From contig NC_134709.1 of NCBI RefSeq assembly GCF_043290135.1, positions 108,270,145 through 108,334,144 on the forward strand: a DNA stretch of 64,000 nucleotides, in the 5' to 3' direction. The position numbers and the translations under genes were made by a program. Positions 1 through 10,699 of the stretch are shown here, piece by piece (the first letter of the stretch is position 1; every line of letters starts with the position of its first letter). The notes beneath the pieces were generated by a model. The model did not search any database. It saw nothing but the letters and a program-made list of their open reading frames with translations, and had not been told where the DNA came from. The DNA comes from Rhipicephalus microplus (Eukaryota; Arthropoda; Arachnida; Ixodida; Ixodidae).

Positions 1-1203
1 AACAAGCAGGATTTAGAACAGGCTACTCAACAATCGACCACATTCATACTATCACTCAGGTAATAGAGAAATACTCAGAATATAACTAACCATTATACAT
101 AGCCTTCATAGATTACGAGAAGGCGTTTGATTCAGTAGAAATATCAGCCGTCATGCAGACACTGCGTAATCAAGGAGTTGATGAAGTATATATAAACATC
201 CTGGAAGAAGTCTACAGGGAATCAACTGCTACCATAGTGCTTCATAAAGAAAGCAACAGAATACCAATCAAGAAGGGTGTAAAGCAGGGTAGCACAATTT
301 TCCCAATGCTATTTACCGCGTGCTTACAGGAGGTTTTCAGAAGCCTAGAATGGGAACAGTTAGGGATAAGAGTTAATGGAGAGTACCTTAGTAACCTGCG
401 CTTCGCCGATGACATTGCAATGCTGAGTAACTCAGGGGAAGAATTGCAACTCATGATTACGGAGTTAGACAAGGAGAGCAGAAAGGTGGGTCTTAAAATG
501 AATCTGCAGAAAACGAAAGTAATGTACAACAACCTCGGAAAAGAGCAGCGCTTCGAGATAGGTGATAGTGCACTTCAAGTTGTAAAAGACCATGTCTACT
601 TAGGGCAGGCCATAACCGCGGAGCCGAACCACGAGATTGAAGTAACTAGAAGAATAAGAATTGGGTGGAGCACATTTGGCAAGCACTCTCAAATTATGAC
701 AGGTAGATTGCCACTATCCCTCAAGATGAAGGTATATAAAAGGTGTATCTTGCAGGTACTTAGCTACAGAGCAGAAACCTGGAGACTTACAAAGTGGGTT
801 CAGTTTAAATTGAAGACGACGCAGCGAGCAATGGAAAGAAAATTGGTAGGTGTAACCTTAAGAGACAAGAAGAGAGCAGAGTAGACTAGGGAACAAACGG
901 GGGTTAAGGATATCACAGCTGAAATCAAGAAGAAGAAACGGACATGGGCCGGGCATGTAGCGCGTAGACAGGATAACCGCTGGTCGTTAAGCGTAACTAA
1001 CTGGATTCCCAGAGAAGGCAACCGGGTTAGAGGGAGACAGAAGGTTAGGTGGGCAGATGAGATTAAGAAATTTGCGGGTGTAAATTGGCAGCAGCAAGCA
1101 CAGGACCGGGTTAACTGGTGGAACATGGGAGAGGCCTTTGTCCTGCAATGGACGTAGTCAGGCTGATGATGATAATGATGATGATGATGATGATGATGAT
1201 GAC
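1..1203 (+). mobile_element. RTE-clade non-LTR retrotransposon, copy A, 5' end off window
   Basis: Reverse-transcriptase half and 3' end of an RTE-type LINE. The open frame at 153-884 reads GVKQGS, then LRFADDIAML (the FADD catalytic box), then VGLKMNLQKTKVM, the order expected in RTE polymerases. A TAG at 882-884 breaks the frame, after which the C-terminal part (TWAGHVARRQDNRW, RGRQKVRWADEIKKF) continues to about 1155. The copy ends in an ATG-type simple repeat, the usual RTE tail. Three related copies occur at 16.1-18.2, 38.4-41.0 and 59.4-59.7 kb. The upstream endonuclease lies outside the window. It sits in intron 3 of the SMPD1-like gene, opposite to that gene's direction. One stop suggests a fairly young but dead copy. 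Confidence 0.9.
1163..1203 (+). repeat. (ATG)n tail microsatellite of the RTE copy
   Basis: About 41 bases of trinucleotide repeat directly after the RTE 3' end (ggacgtagtcaggctg). The same junction is seen at the RTE tail near 59580. Confidence 0.85.
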
Positions 1204-1722
1204 TGCTGCATTGCTACAAGAAGGTAGGCTTCGTCACGACACGCTCCTTCGGTTCAGCAGCTTTCGTAAACTGCATGAGCACATGTTCTCCGTTAACGGA
1301 TCAGTCTTTCTTCGGTGTTCTAACTTGACGTCAAAAAACCACTTAAATGAACGTCTGAAAACACCTTAACTTATAACGTAACGTTCATCTTGACATTACG
1401 ATGCTTCTTTGTAGGACTTATTGGTACGAAAGCTCACATGCGGTTCTGCTTGCATGTTACGCACGCGTTCTGCTGCACACACCACAAAAACTAGACGCAG
1501 GATGACGGTTATAAGACGTAGCTGCTGTGATGCCTGTCCGTGAGTCCCGTATCCCATGCACCATTTTCTCGCTGTTCATAGCAGAATCTGCCACATCGGT
1601 TTTAAAGACAGCTTTTTGGAGATGACCCCGGAAGCAATTCTTACCTGCTATATTTTGTAAATGGCTGTTGACTGCTGTGTGCACGTTTGACTTAGAAATT
1701 CGCGAGCACCGGAATACTGTAC
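1204..1722. other. Intron 3 of SMPD1-like gene, no further feature recognised
   Basis: Sequence between the RTE tail and the splice donor of exon 3. I see no coding motif or repeat that I can name. Confidence 0.5.
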
Positions 1723-1944
1723 CTGGGGTGTCGGAGGCATAGGATTAGGCTTCCTCGTCTTGGGTAGTGTGATGGTCCAGTTGGGCACCCCTTTGTCCCC
1801 ACAGTCTTGGCCAAGTACTGAGCTGCATACTTCGTGGGCGCTCAGCGTAGTCCTCTTCATGACGTGGAAGAACTCGTCCTGCGTCAGCAAAGTTTCATTG
1901 TGTATCACGTAAGATTCGTTTACTAAAAAAATTGGCAGTGCAGG
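1723..1944 (-). CDS. SMPD1-like: Acid sphingomyelinase-like (SMPD1-type), coding exon 3
   Basis: Acid sphingomyelinase cleaves sphingomyelin to ceramide and phosphocholine in lysosomes or after secretion. This exon is 222 nt, 74 codons, phase 0 at both ends. The acceptor is gtttgttcag before 1944 and the donor is CCCCAG then GTACAG at 1723/1722. It encodes the end of the saposin-B domain, with the last two of six cysteines in EVCSSVLGQDCG, and then the linker NWTITLPKTRKPNP. Human SMPD1 has a comparable Trp-Asn/Ser-Leu-Pro and Pro-Lys-rich linker before its metallophosphatase domain. Two NxT/S glycosylation sequons are visible (NES, NET) plus NWT. The catalytic exons should follow on the minus strand beyond position 1. 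A nearer acceptor (tttttttag, 1925) would be in the wrong phase for exon 2, so I chose the distal one. Confidence 0.87.
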
Positions 1945-1974
1945 CTGAACAAACAACTAAATATTAGGTGTAAA

Positions 1975-2500
1975 AAAACCACAGCATATCCACGCAGTGA
2001 GTGATGACGAGTCGGGCGAAGCGTCAGTCAGCCCGTCTGTGCTTCCGTCTATCTGCTCATTTTTGCTTCCATCCGTCCACGTGACCTCCGTGCGTCTATC
2101 CATGCGTCCGTCTGTCTGCCCGTGCGTTCATGCGTCCGTCCATCCATCCGTGCGTCCGTCTATCTGTCCGTCTACCTTCTAGTCTGTCTGTCCACCCATC
2201 CGTGTGTCCATTTAAGGAACACTCCAAGTACCGCCATCTCGCATCTCGCATTCCCTGTGGCACATAATCGCTCCGCGCGTCCATCCACCCATCCGTCCAT
2301 CTGCTAGTCTGTCGGCCCATCCGCCCTTGCGTCTGTCCATGCGTTCATCTAGTGAACACTACAATTACCACAATCTTCCATCTAACATCCCCTGTGGCAT
2401 ATACCGGCTCTAGAGCGGGTATGTGCCACCGGTGGCTACATACACCAACGGAGGACAGACAGACCCATACCCTTAGGAGTTTCCCCCCTAAAAGGTTAGT
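1975..2500 (+). repeat. Dispersed repeat with tetranucleotide-rich interior, copy 1
   Basis: Starts with agcatatccacgcagtgag and tgatgacgagtcgggcgaag and ends with taggagtttcccccctaaaa. The same start recurs at 41551 and 56967, and a related end at about 57440. The interior (2030-2345) is a decayed TCCG/TCCA/TCTG tetranucleotide array. ORFs here full of Ser-Val-Arg-Pro are translations of that array and not genes. It lies in intron 2 of the SMPD1-like gene. Confidence 0.6.
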
Positions 2501-2562
2501 GTTATTATTTGCAGTGACCTACCCATCAAACTATGGCTGTATGCACAAGAAAAAATTAGGTA

Positions 2563-3342
2563 CAGAGGGGTTCTCAGTTAAAGGCAACCGGCCGGCTGCG
2601 CCAACTTTAGTTTTGCGCAGGAGCAGTGAGCGCTTGTTTGTCGTCCGCTACAGTTGCGCTCGTGCTTCAACTCAACGCAAAGCGTGGCCGAAGTCGCCAA
2701 ATTTTGAAAATGGTTCCTTTCTCCCAAGATAGAAAGAAAATAATGGGAATGATCTATAATCAGATAAATGTCACCTGACACATTAGCAGGATTGCGGTAT
2801 TTCATTCGCGTTAGATAAAGAATTGCCAGCTTCGAGAAAGCTTTTTGGTGGCGCCCGTTAAAAGCGCTTGTAAGTTTATTGTGTAGCATACGCACTGATG
2901 CAGATTCGAGTTGCTGCAGTGCGCATCGAGTTGTGAACTGCCGGGACTCGAACCTGCATCAGTGCACATTAAATACGCGCTCCACAAGTAAACGTATCTT
3001 TTATTACAGCTATGCTGGAAAACGACATTTGTAAAGTAGTCATGCTTCTTACCCCACCAAAAATATCAGAGAGGTAGTATTTCACATAATTTAATCTCCT
3101 TTCGCCTTTGCAACAGCTTGCCATCTTAGCGGGCAATGTAGCCTGAAGACCATTTTAATGCGTGGGATGGCTGGCTTCTTTCGCGGTTATCTGGAGTGCG
3201 GCCGCAACTGTAGCAGAAGACAAAAGAGCGCTGCTCACAGCGCTCACTGCTCCTGCGCGAAGCGAGTGGCCGCAGCCAGCTGGCGGTGGCGCCCAGCAGA
3301 CGACATGCGCTCCAGTGTTCCCTTTAACAGTGGACCCCTCTG
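2563..3342. mobile_element. 780-bp TIR element (MITE, hAT-like ends)
   Basis: The left end CAGAGGGGTTCTCAG and the reverse complement of the right end CAGAGGGGTCCACTG match, and similarity continues inward through GTTAAAGG and a conserved GCGCAGGAGCAGTGAGCGC stretch (2616 region versus the complement of 3240-3260). The CAGAGG start resembles hAT ends. I found no clean 8-bp target duplication and no transposase, so the class is tentative. Located in intron 2. Confidence 0.6.
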
Positions 3343-4064
3343 TGCATTAAAAGCATTGTGATAGAAGATACGATAAAAATCAATGGTGTATCGAATCACC
3401 GCCATTCAACAAAGCTACGCAGCCTAAGCACGTTAAAGAAGGCTTAGGTTGTCATGAAATTATTGCAGTGCCTTCACTTGCGCTAATTAATACCAGTATA
3501 CATACCGATCCAGAACGAAATGCAAAAGGCTTTTTGGGGTGTTAAGGCATGCGCAAGCGTAACCCTTCGAGACGAAGTTTGTGGAGGGTATAATCAAGGT
3601 AGCCGGTGCGAGGCGTATTCCCACGTCAACGAATGCAACTGGCTACGAGCGCACTCTTGTTTTCTCTTTCAGCTTTTCAGAGAAAAATTTGTGTAACAAA
3701 CTCACCAGGGAAGTGTTCAGTACCGTTCATTGCGGATGAATTAGGTTTACGAAATCAAGACGAAGCAGATCATATATTGCTTAAGATAGCATATATATCG
3801 GCAGTTCACGTCCTTCAATGATTACAAATAGGTGAATATTTTTTAGGCTTCGTGCTTCTTGCTGTGTCGCTTAGGCATTGTTCTTCATGGTAAATGTAAC
3901 AAGCCAAACACTTCTCGAGTGAAACAATGCGCATGAACTCAAAGATTGTACCCCACCTTGGGCCGGACATCAAGAACTAATGTCGGAACGTAATGTCGGT
4001 GTGTGTTTTTTTAAAAAGGTTTCCATGGGCTTAGGCAGTGATAAAATACGAGAGGGGAGCATAC
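3343..4064. other. Intron 2 remainder, no feature recognised
   Basis: Sequence between the TIR element and exon 2. No repeat or coding pattern that I can name. Confidence 0.5.
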
Positions 4065-4262
4065 CTTGAAGTTGCTGATGAGCCCGTCGCAGACGCGTTC
4101 TGAGCCGGCGAGACCAAACAGCTTGCATTCGTGGTCCAGGTTGTCGGCGATCACGTCCTTGGACAGACCGCGACGTATATCCTTGAGCACACTGCCGGCA
4201 GCCCAGCTGCAGATGCCACAGCTGGGCATGTGGTGGTGGTCCGAAGAGAGACGGGAAGCCCC
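4065..4262 (-). CDS. SMPD1-like: Acid sphingomyelinase-like (SMPD1-type), coding exon 2 (saposin-B)
   Basis: 198 nt, 66 codons, phase 0 to phase 0. The acceptor is cttttgttgtgttcgcag before 4262 and the donor is TTCAAG then GTATGC at 4065/4064. It encodes most of a saposin-B domain: the CxxC pair in MPSCGICSWAAG, then a third cysteine in LDHECKLFG and a fourth in ERVCDGLISNF. The remaining two saposin cysteines are in exon 3, so the full C-x2-C ... C ... C ... C-x7-C set is present across the splice. In acid sphingomyelinase this domain binds lipid and activates the fused catalytic domain. Prosaposin-type proteins share the fold, but the Pro-rich linker in exon 3 favours SMPD1. No frameshift or stop is seen. 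Confidence 0.9.
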
Positions 4263-5615
4263 CTGCGAACACAACAAAAGACACAAATGAGCGTGTTGCA
4301 GCCAAACGCGTGCGTGTTGTACTTGGTTGTGAGCTGTCGGTGGCCCCTTCAGTCACGAATTGTGATTTGCTGTCAGAAACGTATCAATTTCGCGTGGCAT
4401 AATGCCAAGAAACTCAGTATTGCATTCCACGTAAGAAAATGAAGGCAAGCGTCATTTTGTGTGAGTTTTTATAATTATAAATGTTGTGTACGAAAATAAT
4501 TAACAATTTATTCTGCCACGAGTTAGCTTCAGCATTCGGATAAAGAGAGTCCAGTATAGGCCCAAAATGCATGCGCAGTTTTTTTTGTGTATTTGTTTCG
4601 AGCTAATAAAAAAATACTTTTCACGTTGGTCCTGGAACGCGTCACGACGAACAATTGTTAAAACATGGTAGCGCATCTATCAAAGTGATTTTCTGCAGCA
4701 ATACGCAGCACAATATAGTTAAATGATCGCCAGTTGTCGAGTCAAGAGGCCTGCACGAATGTGCACACCAAAACTCAAGCCATTTGATGCAACCCGTGGT
4801 GCATGGCGTGCCGTTGAATTTGGCGTGTACATTTGTACATTCCATGACTGAAAGGAGTAGAGGAGGTATTTCTCTACAGGTTATCAGCTAGTAAGTGTTT
4901 TGCAGAGAAGTTGTTTTTGTGGACCTTGTGGTGCTCTCATTGGCATTCGCTGAAATGGGAGGCATAAAGGATGAGCCTCGTGAAAGGTTGGAAGAGAAGG
5001 AGGTCGCATGATTTACCAAGGAGACAAGGTGTAACGGAAGGTGTTACAAGATTGCCTGCCGAGGTGGAATGCTTCGAGTGCGACCGTGCATGGTGCATAC
5101 GAAGTAGAGCGTAGCCGTGAAAGTGAAACACGTTTTGCGCGTGTAAGCTGGTGCAATTGACCACGGCCGCACTGTAACGATGCTTAGCGTTCCAACACGG
5201 TGCGGCAGCAATGGAACTTACATTTTCACATGTTTAAGGAGTATGGCGTAGGCGAAATACAAGACATGCGTTCACATTGCAGCTCCCTTCATTCACCTGT
5301 CATCCTGTTCCAGCTCATTATTATGTTGACTTTACTGGTCAATAGTGCCAATTCCGTTTACTGCGCCAGATAACTATTTTGTAGTCCAGACACCGTGGCA
5401 TAGAGCTTGTAGTCGCTTTCCCAAAGTTCCCATTCTATGTATACCTAAATATTTTGCGTCGTATCCAAGGACTTCGGTGCTGACAGCAAATACATATTCC
5501 TGCTACTGCTGTAGCCATGGTAAGGCAGCACGGGTGCGTAGCTGTTCAGTGAAGACTTCTGGCTAGGCCAAAAAAACTAGACCTACTTCGTAGGGGCTTC
5601 TGGCACCATATGAGA
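4263..5615. other. Intron 1 (5' of Ruka), no feature recognised
   Basis: AT-rich intronic sequence. Short ORFs present have no recognisable motif. Confidence 0.5.
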
Positions 5616-5855
5616 GCCCCGCGCGATGGTCTAGTGGATAAGGTATTCGGCTGCTGACCCGCAGGTCGTGGGATCGAATCCCGGCTGGGGCGGCTGCATT
5701 TTAAATGGAGGCGAAAATGCTGTAGGGTCGTGTGCACTGGTTTAAGTGCATGTTAAAGAACCCCAGGTAGTCGAAATTTCCAGAGCCCTCCACTACGGTG
5801 TCTCTCATAATCATATAGTGGCTTTGGGATGTTAAACCCCACATATCAATCAATC
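5616..5855 (+). mobile_element. Ruka-type tRNA-derived SINE
   Basis: Full-length SINE. The tRNA-like head has an A-box-like GATGGTCTAGTGG and a B-box GGGATCGAATCCC. The body contains AACCCCAGGTAGTCGAAATT and CTCATAATCATAT, and the tail is ATCAATCAATC. It is flanked by a 15-bp target duplication, TGGCACCATATGAGA (5601-5615) and TAGCACCATGTGAGA (5856-5870), with two differences. It lies in intron 1 of the SMPD1-like gene, antisense to it. Confidence 0.92.
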
Positions 5856-5870
5856 TAGCACCATGTGAGA

Positions 5871-6409
5871 CGCTGAGCAAGCCAGCCCACAAACAGAACG
5901 TGTTGGTGGCTGACAAGATAGGAACGTCTATTCAAGAATCATCTGGCCAAGAAAGGAGAGTGGCGCTAGTAGCGCTAGTGAGGTTGGTGACACACAAAGC
6001 AGTGCCACAGGCTATAAGTAAGAATCTACGTAACAATATGCCTGAAGTAGTTGAGCGTCGACCAGACGAAATATACAACCTAAACATTTGCATCCTTGAG
6101 AGATATACGCAAGAGTCGTTCAAGGGACGCCGTAACTGTGAGACGTGAGGGCCAAAGTTTGGCAGTGGGGTTATTTATTGCGCTGCGGGAAACGTCTGAT
6201 GTACAAAAGTGCAATGAATGTCGGAAAAAAGCATGATCATTTCCACAGCATTCATTGTGCGTCTAATATAAGATCTCTCTGTCACAAACGAGCACTCAAA
6301 AAAGCGCGCGCCTCTTCGGCTGCTGACTTGGCTGGAGGACGTCACGGCTAGGCTCTGCGTGGACGACACTGTGAGCAGCCTGACAGCCGTCCACAACGCT
6401 GCTGTTCAA
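5871..6409. other. Intron 1 between SINE and long-TIR element
   Basis: No recognisable feature. An 82-codon ORF (5900-6148) has no known motif. Confidence 0.4.
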
Positions 6410-6720
6410 TTTTTAGATGCGGAAGCATCTTATACTCGCGCCTTGTAGTGCGCCGTCCGCGCCGTCCGCACCGCTTCTCGAACATTCGACAGCTGACGCG
6501 CGCGCATGCGCCGTCGCGCCGTCGCCCACTTTTCCACCATCTGTGCATCCCTTCCTCCTCTACACACCGCGCGTGCTTCACTCCTCCACCATCTGTGCAC
6601 CCTTCCTCCTCTACACACCGCGTTCGACATCTACAATTCTCCTGATTCTCCAGTGGACGCGCATGTGGCGTCGCGCTTCGAGAACATTCAACAGCTGACA
6701 GTGCATGCGCCGTCGAGCTG

Positions 6721-6756
6721 TATATATACTCAAGGTCGGCGCTCGCTCGCTCAGTT
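6721..6756 (+). promoter_or_regulatory. Inward core promoter in left TIR (TATA plus initiator)
   Basis: TATATATA at 6721-6728 is followed by an arthropod-type initiator TCAGTT at 6751-6756. The A of the initiator is 32 bases after the first T of the TATA box, the normal distance. An ATG follows at 6809. Transcription would run into the element. Confidence 0.5.
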
Positions 6757-6897
6757 GCCGCTCGTCGGTTGGTTTGTACGGCGCGTCGACGTCCAAGGTC
6801 GCGGTGAAATGAATTCCAACGAATCCACAAACACAATGATCGACGTCCCTTCAACCAGCGCCGCCCTTTCGCATACGTGTGTACGTGTTCACTCATT

Positions 6898-7019
6898 TAA
6901 CACCCCCTCCTACAACCACGTTAACCAATTTAGCCATCGACCCAAGTAAGTCGCAATTTAACACCCCATTTCACAACCACGTTAACCAATTTAGCCATCG
7001 ACCCAAGTAAGTCGCACTT
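6898..7019 (+). repeat. 61-bp direct repeat with GTAAGT donors in the TIR
   Basis: Two tandem copies of a unit containing CCACGTTAACCAATTTAGCC and CATCGACCCAAGTAAGTCGC. GTAAGT occurs at 6946-6951 and 7007-7012, 61 bases apart, each preceded by CCCAA. A third partial unit (aacaccccgttaaccaatta) follows. Confidence 0.8.
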
Positions 7020-7092
7020 TAACACCCCGTTAACCAATTATATGCTCCGCATCCTCCTCAGTGTTCCCCCGAGGGAAGCTGCGGGCAATTTT

Positions 7093-10016
7093 TTTTAAAC
7101 TGATATTTTACATCTTGGCCTTCACACAAATGAAGTTTTTCACCACCACCACCAGATCTCAATGGCTACGCGAAAATGAGACGCCAGGCAGACGCGACTA
7201 AAGCCGGTGCAAAGAAGAAACAAGCATCAAAAGACGCCATGCCCGCGCCCCATCTCCCCCTCGAAACCACCGCCGCTACACCAACCAACCTCCTCGCAGC
7301 TATCGCCGAGTGATCTCTAGAAATATTGAGAAGGAAGGGGCGAGTCACTCCCTGGTTGCGCCACGGGTCGCGAAGATATTGAGAAAGGTTCCACCTCTTC
7401 TCCAGCTTTGCCTGTGTGGCGCACCGACGAAACTTCGAGAACACAGGGCGAGCCTACATAACCAGACGGCGGAGGAAGGTGAAGCAGCAGATCAAATGTG
7501 AGTTTTCCGCCAGCGCGCGAAACTTGTCCCTACGAAGACAAAGCAGGTGATGCAGTGAGTGTGTGTTTTCCACCAGTGGATGAAATCGTGATCTGCAGTG
7601 GCAGCGCGTGAGTGGCGGACATGTTTCCAGCGAAGAAGTTTATACATTCAAGTGCGGTCAGTTAACGACGCGAGAGCTTCCTAGAAGAGAAACCGTGGAC
7701 TCAGCGGAATGACAAGCGGCGCTGAACTTCAAACGAGTGTTTCTTTGAACAGAAGCCCTCAAGCTTTGTTCCAAGAACTTTGAACTGAATACAGTTGCAA
7801 ATTTTAGTCTATAGATGCCTTGGTCAGCTAATGCACGAGATTGCATCGTAGCAGGTGTTGTTTATGCCAGTTCTTCTGCGTGTACTCGAGTATATTCATA
7901 TCGGTGTCATGTTGTATTGGATAACTGCCGAGTGTGCTCGTTCGTGTTTTGTTTGGTATGCCTGATGTGAAAATGCCTTATTAGTTTTGTTTGACCAAAA
8001 GGACAAAAGTTTTGTTCGACCAAAAGGACAAGTGTTGGTCCTTTTGACCAAAAGGACAAAAGGACCAACACTAAATTTCCAAGTTTTTGTGGTGCAGTTG
8101 AGGGGTCTGATATGTCAGCCCTTACAATTAGCCTGGCGATTGCTACTCTAATTACGGGACTAGTAACTTTCTCAAAAAACAGTCAGGACGTAAGTAAAGC
8201 GACACATTTTGAAGGCACTGTTCTGTGTGCACTACGTTTCCTATGCACATCTCAGAAGCAAAATGTTTCACGGGAAGCAAAAACAATTCTTCAGTGTACT
8301 TGCTGTCCTATAAAAGCTCATTTTTGTTCCTGCATTTGATGCTCTCAACTTGAAAAAAATGTTTAAAAAGAACATCCAAGAAAACGAAGAAAACAAAAAC
8401 AGGCCAGAAAAACGCGCCTTGTAGGTGCAAAGTTGTCAGCCAGATTCCTCTTGCTTGCCGGAATTCATAAGTGGTGCAAACCACAAGATCTTCAAATCTA
8501 CGTTCGGAAGAGCGTAACCAGTTTGCTGAAGAAATCGGATCCTTCTCATCTCGCCTCGCAAAGCTGCACGCGTGCACGTGTGGGTTTCGACTCATGTTTG
8601 CAGGTACGAAGGTCTTGTTATCACACAAATGCACGGTTGCTCGAGAGGTGACATAAGCCTTTCATGTGAAAAGAACGGGCGACACATTTTTCAATTAATC
8701 ATCATGGTTACCAACGGAAAAAATGGCTTGCTTCACTATTTAGCCCGTGTTTTATGAAGTAATACTTATAGTATTGACATGTTTATTGCAAATAATTTAT
8801 TTTAGTTGTGAGTCGGTGCTCGTCACGTAAGTTTGTCCCTTCCTAATTTATATCTCTTCTAGCACTGCTTCAAGAATGCGAAGGTGTAATTTAGCCTTGT
8901 AGAAGAGTCAAGCGACGACCATGCGTCACAAAATGCGAATTGCGTAACTCACATGTTGTTTTCAGCATCCAACGCATTACAAAGGGCTCAGCCACAATTC
9001 TTCGTCATACGCCACCACCTCAACAAAGCGCAAGCCACGCCTTCTGCGTGTGTCGCTGGTACATTGCTTCTCCTCTGCATAACAAGTAACGGCGTGTTCG
9101 GTGCGTCTCGACTTCACAAAATCTACGTTGATATAAGGCGTAATGGGTGCCACGTGTTTGCATTTCCAGTAGTTGCCCTCAAGAGAATTCACAAAGGCTC
9201 CAGAAGGCCACTCCCCCCGCTTTCATTGTGACTAGCTGCGCAGTTCGCACGGGCCCCGTAATTCAAGGTGCGAAGCACTTTACTGGCTCGGTTTTTCGGC
9301 GTGTTTTGTGGTCACTGTGGGTTATGTAGTCACAGTCCACCATAAAAAAACGAGTATGTGTCACAATGGAGACATCACGCAACTCTCAAACGGGCCAATA
9401 GAACATGGGAAGACAGCAGTTAGCCCAAAGCATAGTGTAGCTGAAACACCCTTTATCACACGCCGTAGGAAACTGAAACCGGGCATGTAGAGATAAAGGA
9501 GAAGAACAGCAAGAACAAGGAGAAGCACTTTTGGGTGAGCTTCACTGTGCCGTCGTCTTCAGACCTTGTTATTGGGGTGGAAACACCCTTCACTACGTGC
9601 GCGGTTTAGGGTGCGCACATCTAGTGCGCCATGAGAGAAATCTCTCTCGAAACACGGCGTGCTTCACCTCCAACCCGTTTTTTTTTTTTCGGAGCAGTGA
9701 TAATCGTTGATGCCTTAAACCGAGATTGAAAATGGCCATCAGCGTCCACACGAGTGACCCGAAAAATTTTCATGTGATGACGTCACCCAGCGGCGTCTTT
9801 GTGACGTCATAGGTCAGCAAAAATTTTTAAGTCATCACACGTCCTGCTCACACTACCCAACGGGACATCGCGTGATGACGTCATCACAAGACATCCTTGT
9901 TTGTTCATAGTTTGGCCGATCCCGGAGGCGTCTTTAGTTGGGAGCAAAATACAGCGTTGTCCGTGAGGAAAAATTCGCGACGGATGCAGATAAATATTAT
10001 TATTTCTTCAATGAAG
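7093..10016. other. Interior of the long-TIR element, no transposase recognised
   Basis: A GT-rich to AG boundary at about 7154 (caccaccaccaccag) precedes an open stretch whose ATG-start part, 7176-7313, encodes 45 residues beginning MRRQADATKAGAKKKQASKD, basic at the N-terminus. The near-perfect dyad GTGTTGGTCCTTTTG (8032-8046) / CAAAAGGACCAACAC (8057-8071) and repeated TGACGTCA-containing blocks (about 9776-9890) are visible. No DDE/D motif, zinc finger or RT was found. Confidence 0.5.
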
Positions 10017-10699
10017 AAAATTGCCCGCAGCTTCCCTCGGGGGAACACTGAGGAGGATGCGGAGCATATAATTGGTTAACGGGGTGTTAAAGTGCGACTT
10101 ACTTGGGTCGATGGCTAAATTGGTTAACGTGGTTGTGAAATGGGGTGTTAAATTGCGACTTACTTGGGTCGATGGCTAAATTGGTTAACGTGGTTGTAGG
10201 AGGGGGTGTTAAATGAGTGAACACGTACACACGTATGCGAAAGGGCGGCGCTGGTTGAAGGGACGTCGATCATTGTGTTTGTGGATTCGTTGGAATTCAT
10301 TTCACCGCGACCTTGGACGTCGACGCGCCGTACAAACCAACCGACGAGCGGCAACTGAGCGAGCGAGCGCCGACCTTGAGTATATATACAGCTCGACGGC
10401 GCATGCACTGTCAGCTGTTGAATGTTCTCGAAGCGCGACGCCACATGCGCGTCCACTGGAGAATCAGGAGAATTGTAGATGTCGAACGCGGTGTGTAGAG
10501 GAGGAAGGGTGCACAGATGGTGGAGGAGTGAAGCGCGCGCGGTGTGTAGAGGAGGAAGGGATGCACAGATGGTGGAAGAGTGGGCGACGGCGCGACGGCG
10601 CATGCGCGCGCGTCAGCTGTCGAATGTTCGAGAAGCGGTGCGGACGGCGCGGACGGCGCACTACAAGGCGCGAGTATAAGATGCTTCCGCATCTAAAAA
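10017..10699 (-). repeat. Right long terminal inverted repeat
   Basis: Inverted copy of 6410-7092 with the same length. It includes the mirrored TATATATA (10381-10388) and initiator (10353-10358), so a second promoter also points inward. Confidence 0.92.
10353..10388 (-). promoter_or_regulatory. Inward core promoter in right TIR
   Basis: Mirror image of the left-arm promoter. The TATA box and TCAGTT initiator have the same spacing on the minus strand. Confidence 0.5.

Larger units (their letters stand above)
6410..7092 (+). repeat. Left long terminal inverted repeat
   Basis: Outer end TAGATGCGGAAGCATCTTA, inner end GCTGCGGGCAATTTT. It pairs with 10017-10699. It carries a TATA box, an initiator, a 46-codon ORF (6809-6949) and two GTAAGT donors. 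Confidence 0.92.
6410..10699. mobile_element. 4.3-kb element with 683-bp terminal inverted repeats
   Basis: Two arms, 6410-7092 and 10017-10699, are inverted copies of exactly equal length. Reading them against each other I find only about two substitutions (near 6533 and 6570). The outermost bases are TTTTTAGATGCGGAAGCATC and its complement, and the ends also contain a small hairpin GATGC-GGAA-GCATC. A TA dinucleotide borders GATGCGG on both sides and is a possible target duplication. The interior of about 2.9 kb has no recognised transposase. It includes a 45-codon ORF at 7176-7313 and repeated GACCAAAAGGAC motifs. The whole insertion sits in intron 1 of the SMPD1-like gene and is about 60 percent of that intron. 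Transposon class is unresolved. Confidence 0.9.

Noticed and set aside
1925..1944. Acceptor tttttttag at 1925 for SMPD1-like exon 3
   Set aside because: It would leave the exon in phase 1, which does not fit the phase-0 donor of exon 2. The upstream acceptor at 1945 does fit.
6348..6949. 182-codon and 147-codon ORFs in the left TIR as genes
   Set aside because: They overlap each other on both strands and reappear identically in the right TIR. Only the short ATG frame at 6809-6949 has supporting promoter context.
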